A stretch of 64,000 bases of DNA from Setaria digitata (Eukaryota; Nematoda; Chromadorea; Rhabditida; Setariidae): the NCBI GenBank assembly GCA_003640385.1, contig RCAB01000191.1, positions 1-64,000 on the forward strand. The letters are read 5' to 3'. Both the position numbers and the translations under genes were made by a program. A model generated the notes under the pieces. That model saw only the letters and a list, made by a program, of their open reading frames with translations, was not told the origin of the DNA and made no database searches. Shown here piece after piece: positions 1 through 11,700 of this stretch; position 1 is the first letter of the stretch; each line of letters begins with the position of its first letter.

Positions 1-1841
1 GGTAAGTTAACTGTGATAAAGTCTAAATATAACTTACAAAAGTATAATTAATGATGCACTAATAAAGCATAGATTATATCAATAAGAAAAACTTTCTCAT
101 CAATGATATTTCTCAGCATACTTAGATTTCCACTAATATATTTTATGGCACACAATAAAATTATTATAACAACTTGCTTCTGATGTATAACAACATCAAT
201 AAATCCATCGATCATTTCATTTAACATTCATTTCTTATAATTTACCCCATACATAAACATTTTAAATAAATGATAAATATAATTAAAACAAGATATTGTT
301 TAAATGATACGTATGCTGCATATACATACTGATAATATACTAAATACTGATAAATTTCATTAACACTATCAGTTTCCATTTCAACACTTTTACATCTTCA
401 TCTCTCTCTCTCTCTCTCTCTCTCTCCAGAGTTCTTTCATAAATTTCCCTTTCACTTATTTGCTCTCAGTTTTATGATTTGTATTTAGCCTTAGTTAGAA
501 TTTACATTCACTTTGAGCTACAATAATTGAAACAACCGGATATCAAAGTTATTATAACAGGTCTCGATCTAGTACAAAATTGTCTGTTGGGATCAGCGTT
601 TGGGTTTTTCCCTGTTCACACACCGTTAGTAAGGAAATCCTCGTTAGTTTCTTCTCCTCGGTTTAGTGAGGTCAAAAGTAAAAACATTCCAATACCACAT
701 TATCACCACACCAGTCATTAAAAATGATTTATAAATTTTACAATAACCTCCCTAAACACCACTCCATATGCATCATATTTCCGTGTTATTGCTGCTTATT
801 AATTTTTGCATTATTAATGGATAAAAATCCAGTAGCAGTTTTACCTTCATTCTACTACGTTTATCATCTGACATTTCATAATTTACTAATATTCCCATCC
901 TTGTAGCAGCATTTAATTCGGCAGATTCTTAGATGTGTAACTAATCCTCAACTAGATCTACTAAACGGAATCAACTCAATATGGTATAATGTGCGCTCAA
1001 AATCTTAATGCTCAATATGTGTAATTTGAGTGAAACACTGTGGTAATTTCATCGTTGTGAGTGAAAAAACATCTACTTTTTTTAAAATATACTTATATAT
1101 ATATATGGCATTTCTTGGCGGCATATTGAGTTAAGGACTTATTACGCCTACTTTAACTGGAGAAGAATTCACATTACAACTATCGCTTCAATCCTAATAT
1201 TATCAACAGTACAGGTGATAATTTCGATTGACGGCGGAGCGCCAATTACAACCTTTTATACAATGAATATAATTACTGATGTTAAACACTATCACTACTA
1301 ATAAATTACTGATGCTATAACTAATAACCACAATAATTATTATTGCTGTTGTTGTTATTAAAGAAACGATCAAGACACACTCGCTCATTACCTAGTCCCA
1401 CTGGAATTGATGTAGTGATGCTGACTCATTTTATGATATCTATCAATGATCTCATTATGCAACTTATACAATTTATCGCAACATGTTTTCTATAAGAAAA
1501 AATATTCCAAAACTATCCGGAAATTCGGAATGTAGTGTAAATGTAAACAATAAACCAATAACTTCGTTTATTCCGCATGTTAACAAGTATGGTAATAATT
1601 AAGCATGCAGTTAAAAGGTACTATTGGTGGTCCCACCGATGGCCTTCGTAAATATGAACCCCATCTCTCAAATCTGAGCAGAAACAGAACGATTAACATC
1701 AACAGAATGCACTAGCGACGAGACTTTGATGCCAGTAATTGATAACACCTAACGAATGCCAAACAACTTAAGCGTAAGGAACAACAATTCACAAGTCAGA
1801 CTAATAATCCCAAGGCAAAACAACAAGAACAATCCAGATAC
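1..1841. other. Left-edge region, no supported gene
   Basis: AT-rich DNA with short ORFs on both strands, none resembling a known protein or showing convincing exon structure. It holds a (TC)13 tract. The right end should contain the 3' UTR of the minus-strand rps-27, but I see no canonical AATAAA close to its stop. The first bases resemble a plus-strand splice donor, so an exon could end just outside the window; this cannot be tested here. Confidence 0.5.
401..426. repeat. (TC)13 microsatellite
   Basis: Thirteen uninterrupted TC dinucleotides in otherwise unannotated DNA. Length is probably polymorphic. Confidence 0.95.
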
Positions 1842-2314
1842 TTAGTGCTGCTTTTTCCGAAATGAACATCCTTCTGTTAGATGAGCTTTACCACCAGTTG
1901 GCTGACAAAGTACCGTATTACATCCAACGCAAACTACCACAGATTGCGCATGACTAAATACTGTCGTAATTTTGTAACATCCAGGGCATTTCACATCCAT
2001 GAAGAAAGAATTAGGCTGCTGCACTAACCTCTTCAGCTTACACCGTTCCCTTTCCTTAAAACGAAAAAGATTGAAAAAAGTTTAAATCTGCCAAATTTAA
2101 TATGTGTGTTAGGAGGGTTTAAAAGAATAGAGAAATAATCGCAATCTTGGATAAATATTTGGCACTGGAAACCTTACATCACTGTAAAATACAGTAAAGT
2201 GTGATTCTACTACATTATTACACCAGCATTCATCTGAAAACAGCAAACGAAAACAGAAACAGACAAGCTTACCTTTTGTGGGTCTGGATACAACAAATCT
2301 CGTGCTAATGGCAT
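1842..2314 (-). CDS. rps-27: 40S ribosomal protein S27 (eS27), complete, two exons
   Basis: Structural protein of the small ribosomal subunit. Exon 1 is 2314-2273 (14 codons, starting [14 protein letters not shown]) and exon 2 is 2054-1842, joined in phase 0 across a GT-AG intron of 218 bp. The product is 84 residues, the same length as animal eS27. It carries the C4 zinc-finger: CPGC at residues 37-40, the second pair in VCVGC near 56-59, followed by the family's QPTGGKA and GCSFRKKQH ending. The start is supported by alignment to the conserved MPLA start and by an acceptor-like TTTATAG two bases upstream of ATG, suggesting SL trans-splicing with a 2-nt leader. Identification is essentially certain from sequence recall of the family. 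Confidence 0.97.
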
Positions 2315-2316
2315 TT

Positions 2317-2318
2317 CT
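2317..2318 (-). promoter_or_regulatory. Probable spliced-leader acceptor of rps-27
   Basis: The AG of CTATTTATAG lies two bases before the ATG on the minus strand. No upstream coding exon is needed, which fits trans-splicing. Inferred from pattern only. Confidence 0.5.
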
Positions 2319-2795
2319 ATAAATAGCGAAAAGTAACTATGCACACCTTCTTTTGCAATTTATCCAAATCCTGAAATAACATAACATTACCACATGCCTT
2401 GAAGCAGCTAATGATTCTGTGCTTATATACTTCTATTACCAGCGTACAATATGTTATACAAGCGTAAATTACGTCAAATAAACCCCTTAGTCTTATCGAC
2501 ATAATGCAACACCCTTTTCCTGAACAATACCAAAAAGTAATATTCCCACTTTCACAATAAGACAGCACCCTGGCAAACAAGAATCTTATTATCATAAAGC
2601 TGGAAACAATCCATTCTAAAAATAAAACCCTCTATATTATGCAGCAGCAACTGGCCCTGCTTCCTGGTACAATAATCACTCACAGAGTCATATGATTTAA
2701 AAAAAAAAAAAAAGTACAAATGCACCACATGATACACTTGGAAGGCATGCAAAACGTCTTCGCATAAAACTAAACATAATCTCTGTTAAATTCCT

Positions 2796-2912
2796 CACGT
2801 CAAAATACAACAGCTGACTATGTTCTGCCTTATAGGTGGAAAAAACCCTTTCACGTCAATTCCTGACATGAAGGTCATTACCTCACGTCTCTGGAGCTTC
2901 TGGAACACGTCA
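2796..2912. promoter_or_regulatory. Cluster of four CACGTC(A/T) motifs
   Basis: CACGTCA at 2796-2802, 2852-2858 and 2906-2912, and CACGTCT at 2884-2890. On the minus strand these read TGACGTG, a bZIP/CRE-type core. They lie about 480-600 bp upstream of the rps-27 start. The motif count is seen; any regulatory role is inference. Confidence 0.3.
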
Positions 2913-3951
2913 CGCAACACTCGTCAATTCACATCAGTACTTACATCAACATTCCCTTAAACCTCATCAGTGCTCAGCCTTCTTTCCCAGACAAACACTT
3001 GCAACCACTTGCGACTACAACAACAAACTTCGGCTAGAACAAAATTCGGATGATAAAGAAACACCGAAATATCTATTGCATTGTCACACAATGCTATACA
3101 AATCCCACCACATAGAATGTTGTGTGAGGTGATCCACTCTTCCGAACTCCACTTCACGTATGACGAAATCCGAGTCAGTGTTATCGCATTTGAAAAGTGT
3201 GTTATTCTATTCGAAAATATTAGTGATCTGTCAATTTCCCTTAATTGCAAACTCACATTACCTAAGATGACAACTAACATAATTTCTCTCACTGTGTTTT
3301 TCACAGTTTTAAGTAGTTAGTAGTTGAAGTAAATAGCTCAAGTAAAATCACACTGAAATAATACTGCCCAACTAAGACGGATTTGGCTCCTCATAAGACA
3401 TTAATTAATTAAATTAACTAGATCAATTAAATAAGAAAGCCACAAGTCACACTTCTAGCTTGAGCCAAATAGTGTGCACTCTTAGTGAACAGTTCCATTC
3501 ACAGTACGGTGGAAAAATTAACCCTAGATAGTTTGATTCCATAACTGATCCAAAACTATTCAATCTGTGGTGTTCGCGATTTTATTAAATAATAGAAATT
3601 AGGGAAACAGCGTCGAAGGAAAAATTCGACCTTAATGCATGGAGGAATGACAGCAATAACTTGGCACTAAAACTTCATGGTCTTTTTTAAAACTTCTTAC
3701 AATCTTTTCGAAAGAATATTTTTATCAGTGTTATGAAAAAGTTAGAACTTCTCAAAACCATGAAATTAAAAAAAAAAAAGAAAAAAAACCATCACAAAAC
3801 TACAGAACATATATACTACAGTTATAATGTGCCTCCACGAATAAGGAATTCCTGAAAGAGCGTTAACCCGTCAACCTGTTTTATTTTATGTCGCTTCTTA
3901 TTAACCACTAACCAAAATAATGATTATTACAATCAAATTCTGGGTAAAACT

Positions 3952-5592
3952 TCAAGAATTATGTAAGAAACGAGTAAAGGAATTATAGGCAGTTTCGAGA
4001 TCAAAAATCATTTGCCGAGCATCTTCATCCGTTATTTCTTCACTGGCACTCATACTTTTCAGCTTATCATACCTGAAAACAATGAATCCTCATTACCATA
4101 CATTTTCCAACACCTCCCAACTTAAAATCTTTTAAAATCAATTCAAAATTTAAAATTTTGAACTATATGACACCATATCAACTATTTCTCTAATTTGTTT
4201 CTCTCTTTCAGCACTTATCCTACCAAGATCTCTAAAATCCTATGTTATTTATACGAAATTCAACTCGGACTTGAGGGAGAACCAAATAAGGAATTGAAAG
4301 CATGTGAAAAATTTTTGGCAAAAATTACCAATGCAACACTTTGAGCTTCGCATCAAAGTTATCCGGCAACGTAATCATCGATCCAATGGAAACATTTAGT
4401 TCATTCAGTGTCGGAAATAGTTCATCAACGGCACGGACATTCAACTTCAGTTGATCTAAGAACGTAATGAACATTTCCACAATTTCCGCTATACATTTTA
4501 ATGTATTGCCTTTATCATCTTTCACAGTAATTGGACGATCTTCACGGATTCTTTCCAAGGCTGCTGGACACTCTATTCGATACTTTTTTACGAATTCATC
4601 GATATCACATTGTACTAATCTCAGAGCTACCTGGAAATTCCGCAATCACAACTTTGAAAATAAATTTAAACAGAGTTTTTACAAAATGCATCAAATTGCT
4701 AGCTATATATTCAACTTCTTTCATTCATTTAAATTTTTAACCAATTCAGCTAACAGTAAACTATCCAAAACAAATGTTTCGGCCTCTTTCAGATATGCCA
4801 AAATGCTTTCTAACAAGCAATACATTCAATGTTGCACATAAAGTTTACTGAAACCTCTATACANATGCCAAAATATATATAATATACCAAAATATATATA
4901 TATATATATACCAAAATATACCAAAATTTCAGATATGCCTAACAAGCAATACATTCAATGTTGCACATAAAGTTTACTGAAACCTCTATACATTTCACAT
5001 GCACCTCACACAAATTATATGCATTACTCTGTAAATGATTCACCCACTAGTTGATAATACCAATGACATATGTGAAGGAATAAAATAAAAACTTAAAATA
5101 TTATTTACAGGATAATAATATATCAGATGGTTCAAATTTAACACTAAATAAAAACAATTTCATTGTTTAACATGTGAAGAGACAGTTTTCCACATTATCA
5201 AGAATATTAAATGCAATTTCGATAAGAAATTAAAATTGGCATGCAGAAAATGATTTTAGATGATTCTGTGCATCAACAACAAAAAAAAAATTTCTTTCCT
5301 CAAATCTAAATGTGAATGAATTTGAGGGGAACTTCCTAACTTTTAACAATTAACCAACCTTATATTGTACCAAAAGTTTCGAACATTCTGCTGTGTATTC
5401 TTTTGGAGCAATACAATCACGACTAAAAACTTTTTCCAAACATTCCAGTGCATTTAATACAGCATACAATTCACTCATATTATCAACTCGTTCACGTTCC
5501 ATCCCATTCTCGTATAAGCGTACCTCTTGAAGTAGCTCAGGATTAATGTCACCAGTAATACTGCTACCACTACCTAATATATTCTTCTGCAT
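3952..5592 (-). CDS. vps-28: ESCRT-I subunit VPS28, complete, three exons
   Basis: VPS28 is a core subunit of ESCRT-I, which sorts ubiquitinated membrane cargo into multivesicular endosomes and bridges to ESCRT-II. Exons: 5592-5359, 4630-4329 and 4072-3952, giving 218 residues against about 221 in human. Recognisable blocks are YENGMERERVDNMSELYAVL and ECSKLLVQYK in the N-terminal helical core, the DRPITVKDDKGN linker segment, and the C-terminal half with MSASEEITDEDARQM and the FTRFLHNS end. All junctions are GT-AG and in phase; exon 2 ends TG and exon 3 starts G, restoring a Trp codon. An acceptor TTTCAG one base before ATG suggests trans-splicing. Intron 2 contains an assembly gap joint at 4864. 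Confidence 0.96.
4810..4992. repeat. Single-N joint with 54-bp duplicated flanks (vps-28 intron)
   Basis: A single N at 4864 is flanked by a 54-bp copy at 4810-4863 repeated at 4939-4992. Between them lies an AT-dinucleotide and ATACCAAAA low-complexity stretch. Most likely an unmerged contig overlap rather than a biological repeat. Confidence 0.8.
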
Positions 5593-6804
5593 CCTGAAAT
5601 ACCGAACAATTACTGAGAATATCAAAAAAACCACGAATATTTTCGGAAGTTTTAAAAAAACAATTCCACGAAACTGCTACATAATTTGGTAAAAGAACGA
5701 TTCATAGAGACGAGCCTTTGCATTCCCTTCCTTCCTCTAGATGTTTTCCGAACAGGAAATTAAAGAAAATCAGCAAAATGCGATATATCACAGAAACAAA
5801 AAAAAGGAGAGGGAATGAAAGTAATTACTTCCGGTTCTTTCCGGATAAATCCTATTATGGCCCGGTTATGAAAACCATCGGAGTGTAATTATGTGAACAC
5901 ACTGACTACTCATTCCATAACCACCACGTTGAGATATTTGTTTTCAGAGTAGACAAGTGCTGGTTTGCTGTAGCTTGCATTAGACGGCGAATCTTGGGGT
6001 ACAGTTCTGAGATATCTCGGGAGCTAATGTTCTGTACAGTGTTGGGAGTTTATTCCCGTACAATGGGGGAACTGTTCATTCGTATCATTGGCCTAATACT
6101 TACGAAACAGTTTTCCATTCGTAGTAACGTGAATATCACATTGCCACGAATGGAAAACTGATGTTAACTGTGACTAATGTTAACCTTTTGCAAACGTCAG
6201 ATGGTTGCACGTATTCCTAGGGATATATTCTACAGTTCAAGCATAACTGTTTAGAGTGTTGTATTGTACGGTCATGCAAATCTTACATATGTTAAGAATT
6301 GGCTAATTTCAGATGCTCATACGTAGTACTGCAGGAATTGATAAGTATCCTGTCATTCTTGCAGCATTTACGTGAGTTTTGTAACGTATTTACGTGAGTT
6401 ATGTAACGTAACGATAATGTAGGATTTACAGGACGCGTAAATGGATGAGATTAATATGGGTAATATTGAGATGATGTATGTTGTTAGTTAATTTCTTTCT
6501 TTCCTTTCAGTTACCGCATTGTTGTTTTGTTAATATTATTTGATGCTAATTTTTTGAAGATTTTAAAGTAAATTCACTTACTAGTGATTTGATTTCAAAT
6601 CGAAATATTTTTTAGTTTGCGATAATAATACTAATAAATTTACTAGCATTTATGGATTATGTTTAAATCTGTTCTGTTATTGCTTAATTCATTCGATCTA
6701 TGTTGAGAAGTATGCTTTCTACTCAGGTAATTTAATCGTGAGTATGCTAAATATTTCGTTAATTTCCAAGTTATTACAAATAACTGAATTCTTTTGAGTA
6801 GTTA
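5593..6804. other. Divergent intergenic region between vps-28 and cox-4
   Basis: Head-to-head spacer of about 1.2 kb that must hold the promoters of both minus-strand vps-28 and plus-strand cox-4. No gene is seen. It contains a perfect 15-bp inverted repeat (6108-6160) and several short repeated words such as ACGTGAGTT(A/T)TGTAACGTA near 6370-6410. Confidence 0.6.
6108..6160. repeat. Perfect 15-bp inverted repeat with 23-nt loop
   Basis: Left arm CAGTTTTCCATTCGT at 6108-6122 and right arm ACGAATGGAAAACTG at 6146-6160 are exact reverse complements, separated by 23 nt. It could be a hairpin, a double binding site or the relic of a small inverted-repeat element. No target-site duplication or longer terminal repeat is visible. 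Confidence 0.9.
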
Positions 6805-7938
6805 ATGGCTCTTTCACGCACCTCAGTTATTGCACAGTCCAAATCAGCAACATATATTATACGTCATTCGGTAATTTTATCAGCCAAACATCACAATGAA
6901 TATTGCTGGCAAAAACAACGCATCGGTCAACGGGAAATCGTGGGACCGTCAAGTGGTGGATATGTATGTTTTGAAGTATTTTAAATTAGTTTTTTTATTG
7001 CCGAGTTATTTCGGTTGTTTTTTCCCATTCATTAAGCATATCTTAATTTTATTTTCATTTTACTTGCAATTCATCCTGTATTCTGTCATAGGAGCTGTTA
7101 ATTCAAATCTCATTTGAAGTTGTCGATTTTTTTTTTTTTCGATATTTGTTTCTATTCCAGCATTTCATTGACTCAACAGATCGTCCGTATCCGCCGTTGA
7201 GATTTCGAGCAGATGATGATATCATCAAACCGATTCGTGAAAAGGAAAAAGATGACTGGAAGAAGTTAACCATGGAGGAGAAGAAATTGTTGTATAGGTA
7301 CTCGTTTCGACGAACACAGGCCGAATTACAGGGTTGGAACGTGTACTGGAAATTGTATTGGGCCTATATATTTATATGGGTATCAATTGCTCTCGGATTG
7401 ATAGGCTTTCTTAAACGCTACAGTATGTTTTTTACCGATAGTTACAGGAAGTGTTTTATGACTTAACTTCTCTTGTACATATTTTTGAACTTCATAAAAA
7501 ACACCGAATTTTAGCTACCATGACTTAAGTCTTGGTGGCTAAAATTTCTTTTATTCTGTAGGAGATATTTTACTGTGGTTTATTTAGTTTGGGGGCATTA
7601 AATTTTTTTGTAAAACTTCTGCAGCATATCTATTGGTGGATTGGAATCTTAGTTCATCTTTATTTAATAGACTTCGATTTCAAATTCAGGATTGTTTTTA
7701 CGGATGTTTTTTATTTTTCACGTGTGCTTTGTTAATTTTATTTTTCTGCCAGGTGATTCAAATTTTTAATATGGATTCTTTTGATTAATCCCTACTTTCA
7801 GGTTATCCTCCACAGGTACCCACATTAAGCGATGAATGGAAAAATCATGCAATGCGGAAGATTTTAATATTGGAGAAACCATTCCCTGAAGGAGCAGCAA
7901 CATTGTATGACTACGAAAACGATCGCTGGAAGGATTGA
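6805..7938 (+). CDS. cox-4: Cytochrome c oxidase subunit IV, complete, three exons
   Basis: Nuclear-encoded subunit of respiratory complex IV in the inner mitochondrial membrane. Exons: 6805-6963, 7161-7422, 7802-7938, giving 185 residues. The first ~50 residues lack acidic residues at the start and are rich in Ser, Arg and Ala (MALSRTSVIAQSKSATYIIR), as expected of a mitochondrial presequence. Next come the family block DRPYPPLRF and the REKEKDDWKKLTMEEKKLLYR helix, one membrane span at about 116-137, and the matrix/intermembrane tail ending YDYENDRWKD, matching the family's WDYEKNEWKK. ATG follows an acceptor-like GAGTAG by three bases. AATAAA at 7983-7988 is a good poly(A) signal. Splice phases are 0 and 1. 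Confidence 0.95.
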
Positions 7939-8749
7939 AAATTGATCGAGAAACGAAATTGGTTCTAGAGAAGTTATAGTGTAATAAAGTTTTTCTATTT
8001 TTTAAGGCATCTGTAAGATTTTAAGCTTTGGAATTTTAATTCATATTCTTTGCATTATAAATGCAATTTTTTAATTATGATAAGGATCCCTAAGCTCTAG
8101 TTACCATGTCTTATTCTGTATTAAGCACGGTAATTATTGTGGTAATAATAGATGTTATGTATTTTTGGTATTCATACCGTGTGAAGCAAATAAAGCTGAT
8201 ATCACTTCAAATGAAAACACTGTGAGCTTGTTATGTTTAAACAAAGAATCTATCTGTGATATTACTAACAAACTTTAGCAGTGTAGTATTAATTTTTGCT
8301 AGGATTAGCAAAAGTGTTCTTATAATGCTTGAGGTTTTTTTTTTTTTTTTTTTGAAAGAACATTATTTTTGCTCCTTACTGTGCAGAATTAAGTGAATTA
8401 TTTTACAAGAAGAAATAAAAGTGTGCAGTGGTAAATTGATTAGTGGTACTATGTTACAAGGAAATTGTGTCATTTATTAGTGCTAGAAGATGGAAATGCT
8501 GAGTCGGTTTTTGAGTTCGTTTTTATAGCACTGGGGAAAGTAATTACTGGACCTATTTTACTAAATGAGAAACTCAAGTTTACAGTGCATAGGTTGCATC
8601 TCAGTCACCGACCACATTTATCCTGGCATCGCAGACGGCAAAATGTCACTTATTCTTGCTGTCAATTTCAGCAGTTTTTGAATTGCGCTAAGTCAGCGAA
8701 GTTATATACGGTGACTTAATTCTAAGTTACACAATCACTATTATGAAGT
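7939..8749 (+). other. Spacer between cox-4 and VPS35L
   Basis: About 0.8 kb. It contains the cox-4 3' end and a T tract at about 8335-8353. An open stretch near 8465-8719 resembles no known protein and is not called. The two genes share a strand, so an operon with trans-spliced VPS35L is possible but the gap is long. Confidence 0.5.
7983..7988 (+). terminator. Poly(A) signal AATAAA of cox-4
   Basis: Canonical hexamer 44 nt after the cox-4 stop codon, followed by a T-rich stretch. Confidence 0.7.
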
Positions 8750-11700
8750 ATGAATGGTCAGAAGTTTCATTCAAAGATTGATGATGGTTTATTCGATGAT
8801 TCGTTAGTAACATGGAAGTGGAAAGCTCGTAATCGTTCTTGGCAAACAGAAGCTGAAACATGGGCATGCAGCAAGGCAGAAGTCCTAATTGATCCGTTAA
8901 CAACATTCAGGAAAAAACGTAGTGTCGTAAAGAAATTAGAAGCTAAAGAAGAGGAATCGGGAGACCCAGAATTTGCCGATCCATTAGGTTTGTTTAGCTT
9001 GAGATTTATTTTTGTTCGCATCTGTTTAACGCAAAAGTTTCTTGATGTTTTTCTGCATTAGATGTTTCTGAAAAAGTTTCGAAATTCTACACTAGTTTGA
9101 AAATTTATTTTAATTTTTTGTTGAGAACTACAACATCTGGGTCAAAAATCTTGCTGATACTGTGGAACTCTCGCATCATCATTTTTCATAGCACAAATAT
9201 TTTCATAATTAGGTGCTACTGTGGAGGAACGTAATAAAGGTTCCATTTTGTTATTGGAAGAGCTACCAATCATCTCAAAGCGAAAAGACGAACCAAAATT
9301 AACGAATACATTGATTAGTAAAGAAGATGAAACAATTACAACTATGGAAAAGGTCCAATCTTTTTTATAATCCAATCTGTTTTCAGAAAAAGTTCTAAAA
9401 AATAGTGAGGCAGATATTTCGCCATATTGAAATTAATTATATTTTCTTGAGTTTCTATGGTGGTATGTTTTCTTTTTTTCACATTTCTCTAATTCTAGGA
9501 GCTTCCGGGTTTTGTCACCTGGTCATCGAAGAAACTGGAGATACTGAAGTCTTTTTCGGATACCGAGAATTCCAAAATTTCGTATTTACATTGTGTTCCA
9601 GATTTAAAAAAGACTGACGTATCATTTATTAAACGTGCAGCCCAAAGGTTTCTCCTTTACTACAATGTTTTTATTTATTCCATCCTATGTAAACAAGATA
9701 CGTTTATTCCTTGTTGCTATGAAGCTCATCGTTATTAATTTGTTGTTGAAAAATTTTGATAATCTTTAAATAGTAAAAGTATTAAATTCGCATTAACTAA
9801 CCGGAATTATCATAAGAAAATTTCTATGAATGAAATTTGAGGTTGGAGCAATTGGAGGATATATCGGGATGGAAAAAGTTGACCGAACGGACGCAGGAAG
9901 AAAACTTAATCAAAATCAACGAATTGGGAAAAAATTTGGAAATAGCATGGGCTAAAGAGAAGAAAATAGAATCTGTTAATGTTTGTTTTATTTTATTTCG
10001 TTTTTCACCTTTAATTGCATTATTCTCCTTTTATCTTTGTATCGTATTACAGAAGCAGATTTTGATATATCTTTTACAGATAGCTGTAGAACTTGCAAAT
10101 GTTCTAAAATTTGCATCAGCACCCGATTCCTATCCACGTCAATTCGTCCTTGTAACGGATGTTTTGGATAAGTTTGGGCAGCTAGTTTACGATCGTCTGT
10201 ATACTAAAGCAAACAAAGAACGTGCTGAAGCGGGTTTGAATCAGCTGCCAAACGATTTCACTGCTGATGATGTACCGAGGCAAACTCGTGATGTTGCGAA
10301 AAATTGGTTTTGTAAAATTGGTTGTATCACTGAATTATTGCCACGTTTCTATGGTTAGCCGTTTTTAACCTTCCGGATATTGAATTGAAATTTTAAAATA
10401 TAACATGCCTATCGATTAGATCCATTTCTCGATTCCTTAATTTTTACAAAACCAATTCTTTCTATTCATTTCTTTTTTCTCTGTGTGACTTGATTTCCAT
10501 CCGTACCAGTTCTTTTCACCAGCAGCAGTTCCTCTTAAAAAGCTTACTGCAGTGGAAACCTCTCTTATTGGTTGTATCCGTTTTTTGGATGAGGATTCAT
10601 TGTCAGTAAATCTGTTACGCCTTGCGAAGATTCCTGCTTCACTATCGAATCCTTTGGTATCATGTTATGCTCGTGTTTATCTGTGTCGTGTTGCCATGCG
10701 GCTTACTCCGAACGATCGCACACCACATTGGAGATGTTTAACCGATTGGATTAACACGGTTTCAATTCAGTTGGTTTGTTGTGTTTTATTTATTTACTTT
10801 CTAAAATAAAAATGAAATACATAACGAGAAGGAAATTATTTTTCGATCCGTTTGTGTGCTTTTCGAATTCTCATTGCTAAAAGTTTCTACATATCATTAG
10901 TCAGAACTCTTCACATGACCTGTCGCCTGATTCGAGTAATTTAATTAGTGAAAGAAAACAGAAGGTGAATAGGAGTGCTGTAAAAAGAAAGGTAAAAAAA
11001 AAAATACTGGCTATTGATAGTAAGGAGTTGAGGGTAGTAGTTTCCGGAGTCGTGCATACAGTTTGTCAGATCTTCAGGGTCGGATGGTNGGTGAATAGGA
11101 GTGCTGTAAAAAGAAAGGTAAAAAAAAAATACTGGCTATTGATAGTAAGGAGTTGAGGATAGTAGTTTCCGGAGTCGTGCATACAGTTTGTCAGATCTTC
11201 AGGGTCGGATGGTAGTTTGTTACAATTCACATTCTAAGTATGAAGTATATTTTTGATGTAGTGATTTCATTCCTCTACTATTCGTCCTTTAACAAAAAAT
11301 ATTAACATTAATATTAATAATTAGTTTAATTGCCCGTGCTGAGCTTGTTCTAATACTTTTGGATAAAGTGTGTAATATTAATCTTAAGTTAATTTCAGAC
11401 GCCAGCTTTCGTTCCAGCTCTAGAATGGATTATTCAGTGTGTGACATATAACGCTACGACTTATGGCGAGTTACAGATGCTTTGGGATCTTTGTGAAGAT
11501 GATGAAGAACGAGCCACATTTTTGCTTCCCTTCTTGCGTGCAGTACCATCGTCCTACCTTGCTGAACACGCTTTATCTGTTTGTGAATTGGTTAGTATGC
11601 TGAGTAATTAGTATTTTTTGCGCTTTAAATAATGGGTCTGTTTCTCAGTTTATCCTAGAAAGCCGGCTCAATTTATACTCATTTCTTAAGCACGTAGAAG

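Larger units (their letters stand above)
2315..3951. other. Intergenic, rps-27 upstream and vps-28 downstream
   Basis: Contains the presumed promoter of minus-strand rps-27 (right of 2314) and the 3' UTR of vps-28. Overlapping ORFs around 2957-3320 on both strands resemble nothing known and are treated as chance. A cluster of CACGTC motifs lies at 2796-2912. An AATAAA on the minus strand at 3885-3880, about 70 nt after the vps-28 stop, is a plausible poly(A) signal. Confidence 0.55.

Noticed and set aside
2957..3320. Overlapping ORFs on both strands near 3.1 kb
   Set aside because: No recognisable domains, no clear splice context, and mutual overlap indicates chance openness in slightly less AT-rich DNA.
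8465..8719. 84-codon plus-strand frame before VPS35L
   Set aside because: No homology and no in-phase splice into VPS35L exon 1; the VPS35L N-terminus already aligns with its family without it.
10964..11213. Direct repeat in a VPS35L intron read as a biological tandem duplication
   Set aside because: It is centred on a single N, as are four other such repeats in the window, so an assembly joint explains it better.
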